From Actinomycetota bacterium (lineage in GTDB: Bacteria > Actinomycetota > Acidimicrobiia > Acidimicrobiales > Poriferisodaliceae), in assembly GCA_002731665.1 (NCBI GenBank), contig PCCJ01000106.1, positions 1-24,304 on the forward strand: DNA of 24,304 nucleotides, written 5' to 3'. The position numbers and the translations under genes were made by a program. Under the pieces are notes generated by a model. That model ran no database searches. It was not told where the DNA came from and saw only the letters and a list, made by a program, of their open reading frames with translations. Within the stretch, counting starts at the first letter, position 1. Each line of letters starts with the position of its first letter. Positions 23,580 to 24,304 of this stretch are shown here, one piece after another.

Positions 23580-24304
23580 ATGCGAAGTCGAAAGCCAGTA
23601 GTTTGTTTATGGCTGCTTTTCTTCTGCGCATCAAGCTATTTTGTTTTTCTAGACGCTCAGTCTCTGAATGCATCACCGCGGCAAGCGGGCATCTATCTTC
23701 CTCAGGATTCATCGCAAGCAGGCGAAGTTCATGTGTTCGGAAGCGCTGGCCACTTCGAATGCAAAAATCCCAACCGGCGCAGTGAAGCGTTACGACTAAG
23801 TAACGTAGAAGAAAATTGCAAAGCAGGGTCATTTCAAAATCATTTAAGTAGCAACATAGTTTCTATGGCCGAAGCACCTTCGGGTGAGGGCTACTGGGCT
23901 CTATCAGACGAAGGCATCGTTAGTGCTTCGGGGAGTGTTCGTCACCTGGGAGATCTTGCTGCATTAGGAAAGGTCAATGCCCTCAGCTCTTCTATCGACA
24001 TAGCTGCTTCACCAAATGGAAAGGGCTATTGGATAACAACTTCAACAGGGGTTGTATATGCCTTCGGTTCAACCAGATGGCATGGAGCTACTGGTCATCT
24101 AGACTTACCCACTTCAATCGTCGACATAGAACCTAGCCCAACTGGAGATGGATATTGGTTAACATCCGCAGGAGGAGATATTTTCGCTTTCGGAGATGCT
24201 AAATTTCACGGATCTGCAAAAGAAATAAATCTCTATCGACCAGCAGTAGATTTAATAAGCAACCCATCTGGGGACGGCTACTGGCTAGTCGGTTCCGATG
24301 GCTC
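23580..24304 (+). CDS. Secreted GYW-repeat protein (3' partial)
   Basis: The frame is open to the right edge, giving 241 residues so far. ATG at 23580 has GGAG 5 nt upstream. It begins with a signal peptide-like segment (MRSRKPVVCLWLLFFCASSY), so the product is likely exported or anchored. C61 and C80 could form a disulfide. From residue 93 it is built of 42-45-residue repeats, each with SPxGxGYWxxxxxGxVxxFGxxxxxG; the four GYW tryptophans are W106, W151, W193 and W235. Such repeats probably form beta-propeller-like blades; I associate them with surface proteins of Acidimicrobiia. No enzymatic domain is visible yet. It may be co-transcribed with valS. Confidence 0.85.
   Translation, partial: MRSRKPVVCLWLLFFCASSYFVFLDAQSLNASPRQAGIYLPQDSSQAGEVHVFGSAGHFECKNPNRRSEALRLSNVEENCKAGSFQNHLSSNIVSMAEAPSGEGYWALSDEGIVSASGSVRHLGDLAALGKVNALSSSIDIAASPNGKGYWITTSTGVVYAFGSTRWHGATGHLDLPTSIVDIEPSPTGDGYWLTSAGGDIFAFGDAKFHGSAKEINLYRPAVDLISNPSGDGYWLVGSDG
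23856..24304 (+). repeat. Tandem GYW protein repeats
   Basis: Four successive units in the protein (residues about 93-138, 139-179, 180-220 and 221 onward, the last cut by the window edge). Spacing of the GYW tryptophans is 45, 42 and 42 residues. The first unit is most diverged: its FG position reads ASG. The DNA is not repetitive at the nucleotide level, so the repeats are old. Confidence 0.85.

Noticed and set aside
1..24304. tRNA, rRNA, CRISPR, insertion sequence or phage genes
   Set aside because: No cloverleaf, direct-repeat array, transposase or phage structural gene was recognised on either strand.

Overview
The window looks like a chromosomal segment of an actinobacterium (Actinomycetota) with a moderate-to-low GC content for that phylum. 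Three features support this: a WhiB-family Fe-S protein, a PdtaS-type histidine kinase, and small proteins closely resembling M. tuberculosis TB9.4 (DUF3107) and TB7.3 (stand-alone biotinyl domain). A secreted protein with GxGYW repeats at the right edge, of a kind I associate with Acidimicrobiia, makes an Acidimicrobiia-like lineage my best guess; that part is inference. I see no phage, transposon, CRISPR, rRNA or tRNA signal.

Layout. (1) 1-2068: the 3' part of a diacylglycerol-kinase-family lipid kinase (+) meets a glycerophosphodiester phosphodiesterase (-) tail to tail with a 94-bp coding overlap, followed by a WhiB1-like gene (+). (2) 2096-13823, all minus strand (transcribed right to left): a TB7.3-like biotin carrier, then a compact System I cytochrome c maturation cluster in the order ccmA-B-C-D-E-F-G-H-I, then an Mrp/ApbC-type P-loop ATPase, SelO protein AMPylase, the TB9.4-like protein and PdtaS. 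The small ccmD gene lies between ccmC and ccmE and overlaps both by 4 nt. The ccm genes overlap or nearly abut, so they are very probably co-transcribed and translationally coupled. (3) 13953-16784, plus strand: a DUF5317-like membrane protein, a two-TM small membrane protein, a TetR regulator and a CaiB/BaiF CoA-transferase. (4) 16805-20732, minus strand: a membrane protein with a degenerate GGDEF domain, an acyl-CoA dehydrogenase, an isolated small hydrophobic protein followed by a strong hairpin terminator, and a zinc-type medium-chain dehydrogenase. (5) 20982-24304, plus strand: valyl-tRNA synthetase of the archaeal-like sequence type, then a secreted GYW-repeat protein running off the right edge.

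How the genes fit together: CcmABCD load and release heme on CcmE, CcmF/H/I ligate it to apocytochrome, and CcmG/CcmH keep the CxxCH cysteines reduced, so the organism makes c-type cytochromes by System I. Mrp (Fe-S carrier), WhiB (Fe-S regulator) and SelO (redox-linked AMPylation) are plausible functional neighbours, but any link is inference. The CoA-transferase, acyl-CoA dehydrogenase and TetR protein suggest acyl-CoA catabolism on the right side.

The most notable observations are: the complete System I operon in an actinobacterial setting, placed between genes (whiB1/pdtaS and TB7.3) that are adjacent in M. tuberculosis; the GGDEF-like protein whose signature reads DEDAF; the DAGK/GDPD antisense overlap; and an unrecognised small membrane protein with its own palindrome and terminator. 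Nothing here clearly proves a wholly new system.
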